Part shown: positions 62,686 through 64,000 of the stretch, in pieces
How positions within the stretch are numbered: the stretch's first letter is position 1
Layout: every line of letters starts with the position of its first letter
Source of the DNA: Hyphomicrobiaceae bacterium
GTDB lineage: Bacteria; Pseudomonadota; Alphaproteobacteria; Rhizobiales; Hyphomicrobiaceae
Assembly: GCA_022844275.1 (NCBI GenBank)
Contig: JALHMB010000001.1
Span: 124,001 to 188,000 of the forward strand
Length of the DNA: 64,000 nucleotides
Direction: 5' to 3'
Program-made: the position numbers and the translations under genes
Notes under the pieces: model-generated
Seen by the model: only the letters and a program-made list of their open reading frames with translations
Database searches by the model: none
What the model was told of the DNA's origin: nothing

Positions 62686-64000
62686 TCAGCCGCCGCGCGT
62701 GAAGCCATCCCGGCTCCATCCCTCGGTGCCAACGCCATTGTGGACGAAGAACAGTCCGTCCGGATCGACCTTCTGCTTGACCGCGAGGAGGCGCGGATAG
62801 TTGTCGCCCCAGTAGGACTCCTGCCACGCGTCGTCGAAGTAGTTGCTCTCGGAAACATAGGCACCGGCTAGGTGTTTCGGCACGACGCGATAGATCTCCG
62901 CCATGGCTCTCTCGACTGCCTCCGCACGCGACCTTGCCACTGTGAGATCCGGCGCGCGGCCGGGAATGCCGGGATAGGCCGGCTCGCCATTGCTTGCGAT
63001 AATGACGAGCGCGCAGGCATCGAAAGCGACGGGATTTGTGGCTGTGTCCCTGGACCGCGCCAGGGCGGTGGCGGGCGCGCCTGCAAGGCCTTTGTTGAAG
63101 TGGAGACCGAGGCCCCAGTGCCGGGCTGCAGCATGGAGTGCGTCGACGAAGCGGGATTGCTGGTCCTTTTCCAGCAGGGCCGCCGGTAGCCATGCGGACT
63201 GGTACGCATTCAGGAATTGACCCGCCTCGCCCTGGTCGCCAGTCCAGAATACATTGTCCGGCGAGGCCCCGGGGCGGCTGTCGGTAATCACCAGACCGGG
63301 ACCTTTCCTGAGCGTATCCGGATCCCAGAAGGCCAGCGCCGGCAGGGCCAGGATGGCCGGTGTGCCCTCCAGCTCGAGCCCAGGCGTGCGCCCGACCCAA
63401 TCGAAAAACGGCTGCCAGACGGCACGCGCGCGCTCTTCGCTCAGGCCCTGGAAGACCATGGCGACGCGGAGCGTGCGGTTCGGGCGCAGGACGATCTGCT
63501 CGCCCCAGTGCGGATTGAAAAGGCTCTCCGCGTAAAAGCCGACGGCGCGCTCGATCAGCGCGCGAAAGGCTTGGTCGGTTGCGGCCCGCACGGTCGCGAA
63601 GCAGCCCCCGAAGAAGTCGGGCAGCTCGTGTGTTTCGAGCGTGAGCCGCGTGACGACGCCGAGGCTGCCGCCACCGCCACCCTTGAGGCCCCAAAAGAGA
63701 TCAGCATTCCTGCAGGCGTTTGCGATGATCACCTTGCCATCTGCGGTGACGACTTCTGCCTCAAGCAGGCTGCCGGCGGCGATGCCGTAGTTTTTCGAGA
63801 AGCTGCCGAAGCCGCCACTCTGGATGAGGCCCGCAACGCCGACGGTGGCACATCCGCCACCCTGCACGTAGCGTCCGGCTCTGACCGTGACAGCATTGTA
63901 GACGTGCATCCAGATACAGCCGGCGCCGACGCTCACAGCCGGCCGCGGCGCGACGCGCCCCGCACAGCCATCGCCGACAAAGGCATCGTGCAGCTCGATA
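62686..64000 (-). CDS. BBE-type FAD-binding oxidoreductase, 5' end beyond window
   Basis: This is the C-terminal part of a flavin oxidase of the berberine-bridge-enzyme-like family. GGGCATVGVAGLIQSGGFGSF and GLKGGGGGSLGVVTRLTLETH belong to the FAD-binding domain, and the BBE C-terminal motif appears as SNYFDDAWQESYWGDNYPRL with DPDGLFFVHNGVG. The frame remains open from GTG at 63936 to the window edge, with residues HDAFVGDGCAGRVAPRPAV that fit the family, so the gene is cut off there. The substrate is unknown. It lies on the - strand 120 bases upstream of the second small membrane gene. Confidence 0.88.
   Translation of the reverse strand, partial: IELHDAFVGDGCAGRVAPRPAVSVGAGCIWMHVYNAVTVRAGRYVQGGGCATVGVAGLIQSGGFGSFSKNYGIAAGSLLEAEVVTADGKVIIANACRNADLFWGLKGGGGGSLGVVTRLTLETHELPDFFGGCFATVRAATDQAFRALIERAVGFYAESLFNPHWGEQIVLRPNRTLRVAMVFQGLSEERARAVWQPFFDWVGRTPGLELEGTPAILALPALAFWDPDTLRKGPGLVITDSRPGASPDNVFWTGDQGEAGQFLNAYQSAWLPAALLEKDQQSRFVDALHAAARHWGLGLHFNKGLAGAPATALARSRDTATNPVAFDACALVIIASNGEPAYPGIPGRAPDLTVARSRAEAVERAMAEIYRVVPKHLAGAYVSESNYFDDAWQESYWGDNYPRLLAVKQKVDPDGLFFVHNGVGTEGWSRDGFTRGG

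Noticed and set aside
62633-63694. 353-residue frame in another - strand frame across the FAD oxidase
   Set aside because: It is arginine-rich and overlaps the real BBE-type frame completely.

Overview
The window is 64 kb of high-GC chromosomal DNA from an alphaproteobacterium, most likely of the order Hyphomicrobiales (Rhizobiales). The evidence is a RegB/RegA-SenC redox cluster next to an MmcB-like gene, a fabA-fabB-fabI operon, an eukaryotic-type NADP isocitrate dehydrogenase, an alphaproteobacterial DksA, an intracellular polyhydroxyalkanoate depolymerase and 5-methionine-type succinate dehydrogenase genes. The genus cannot be fixed from the sequence alone. Nearly all of it reads as core chromosome. 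I see no phage, insertion sequence, CRISPR array or rRNA operon. The only tRNA is tRNA-Cys(GCA).

Layout. 1-4.7 kb: an end-clipped DUF559 gene, a REP-like hairpin, aroK-aroB (shikimate pathway) and a two-gene unit of a 48-residue membrane protein plus a large exported protein. 4.7-9.5 kb: divergent MarR and LysR regulators, an orphan solute-binding protein, a GFA-family enzyme and proline iminopeptidase. 9.6-16 kb: icd, the fabA-fabB-fabI unit, and rlmN with a small membrane protein. 16-20 kb: mmcB, regB-regA and divergent senC, a redox-sensing block. 19.5-22 kb: a biuret-hydrolase-like cysteine hydrolase and an NCS2-like permease. 22-26.9 kb: a TonB-dependent receptor divergent from a NikR-like repressor with an exact NikR-type operator between them, then a small conserved protein, a TSUP transporter and a LysR regulator. 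27-35 kb: phaZ, a DUF45 metallopeptidase, lldD, rpsU, dksA, metK, carA. 35-37.7 kb: sdhC-sdhD-sdhA. 38-40.3 kb: a three-gene catabolic operon (Ldh-type dehydrogenase, RidA, RraA-like aldolase). 40.4-46.7 kb: tRNA-Cys, GNAT, a lysine-rich exported protein, aroC, a small hydrolase, polA. 46.8-50.5 kb: a second fumarate-reductase-like flavoprotein, a cupin and a secreted M48 protease with PAN-like modules. 50.8-58 kb: acyl-CoA metabolism genes on + (3-hydroxyacyl-CoA dehydrogenase, CoA ligase, atypical SDR) facing an SDR-phosphotransferase-DUF6285-SnoaL operon on -. 58.3-62 kb: yraN-rsmI divergent from an LpoA-like lipoprotein, then sdhB on its own. 62-64 kb: two small membrane proteins and a BBE-type FAD oxidase running off the end.

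How the genes fit together. The organism respires through a complex II whose catalytic iron-sulfur subunit (sdhB) is encoded about 25 kb from sdhCDA. Redox state is read by RegB/RegA with SenC supporting cytochrome oxidase copper assembly. Fatty acids are made with the anaerobic-type FabA/FabB unsaturation pathway, and storage polymer is mobilised by PhaZ.

The most unusual finding is the NikR-like regulator. Its DNA-contact strand and a perfect GTATGA-N16-TCATAC operator are kept, but three of the four canonical nickel ligands are replaced and a histidine-rich tail is present. Other points of interest are a 24-bp in-frame tandem duplication at the end of sdhA, a likely slippage frameshift in a SnoaL-like gene, an SDR lacking the YxxxK motif, and a protease-PAN fusion.
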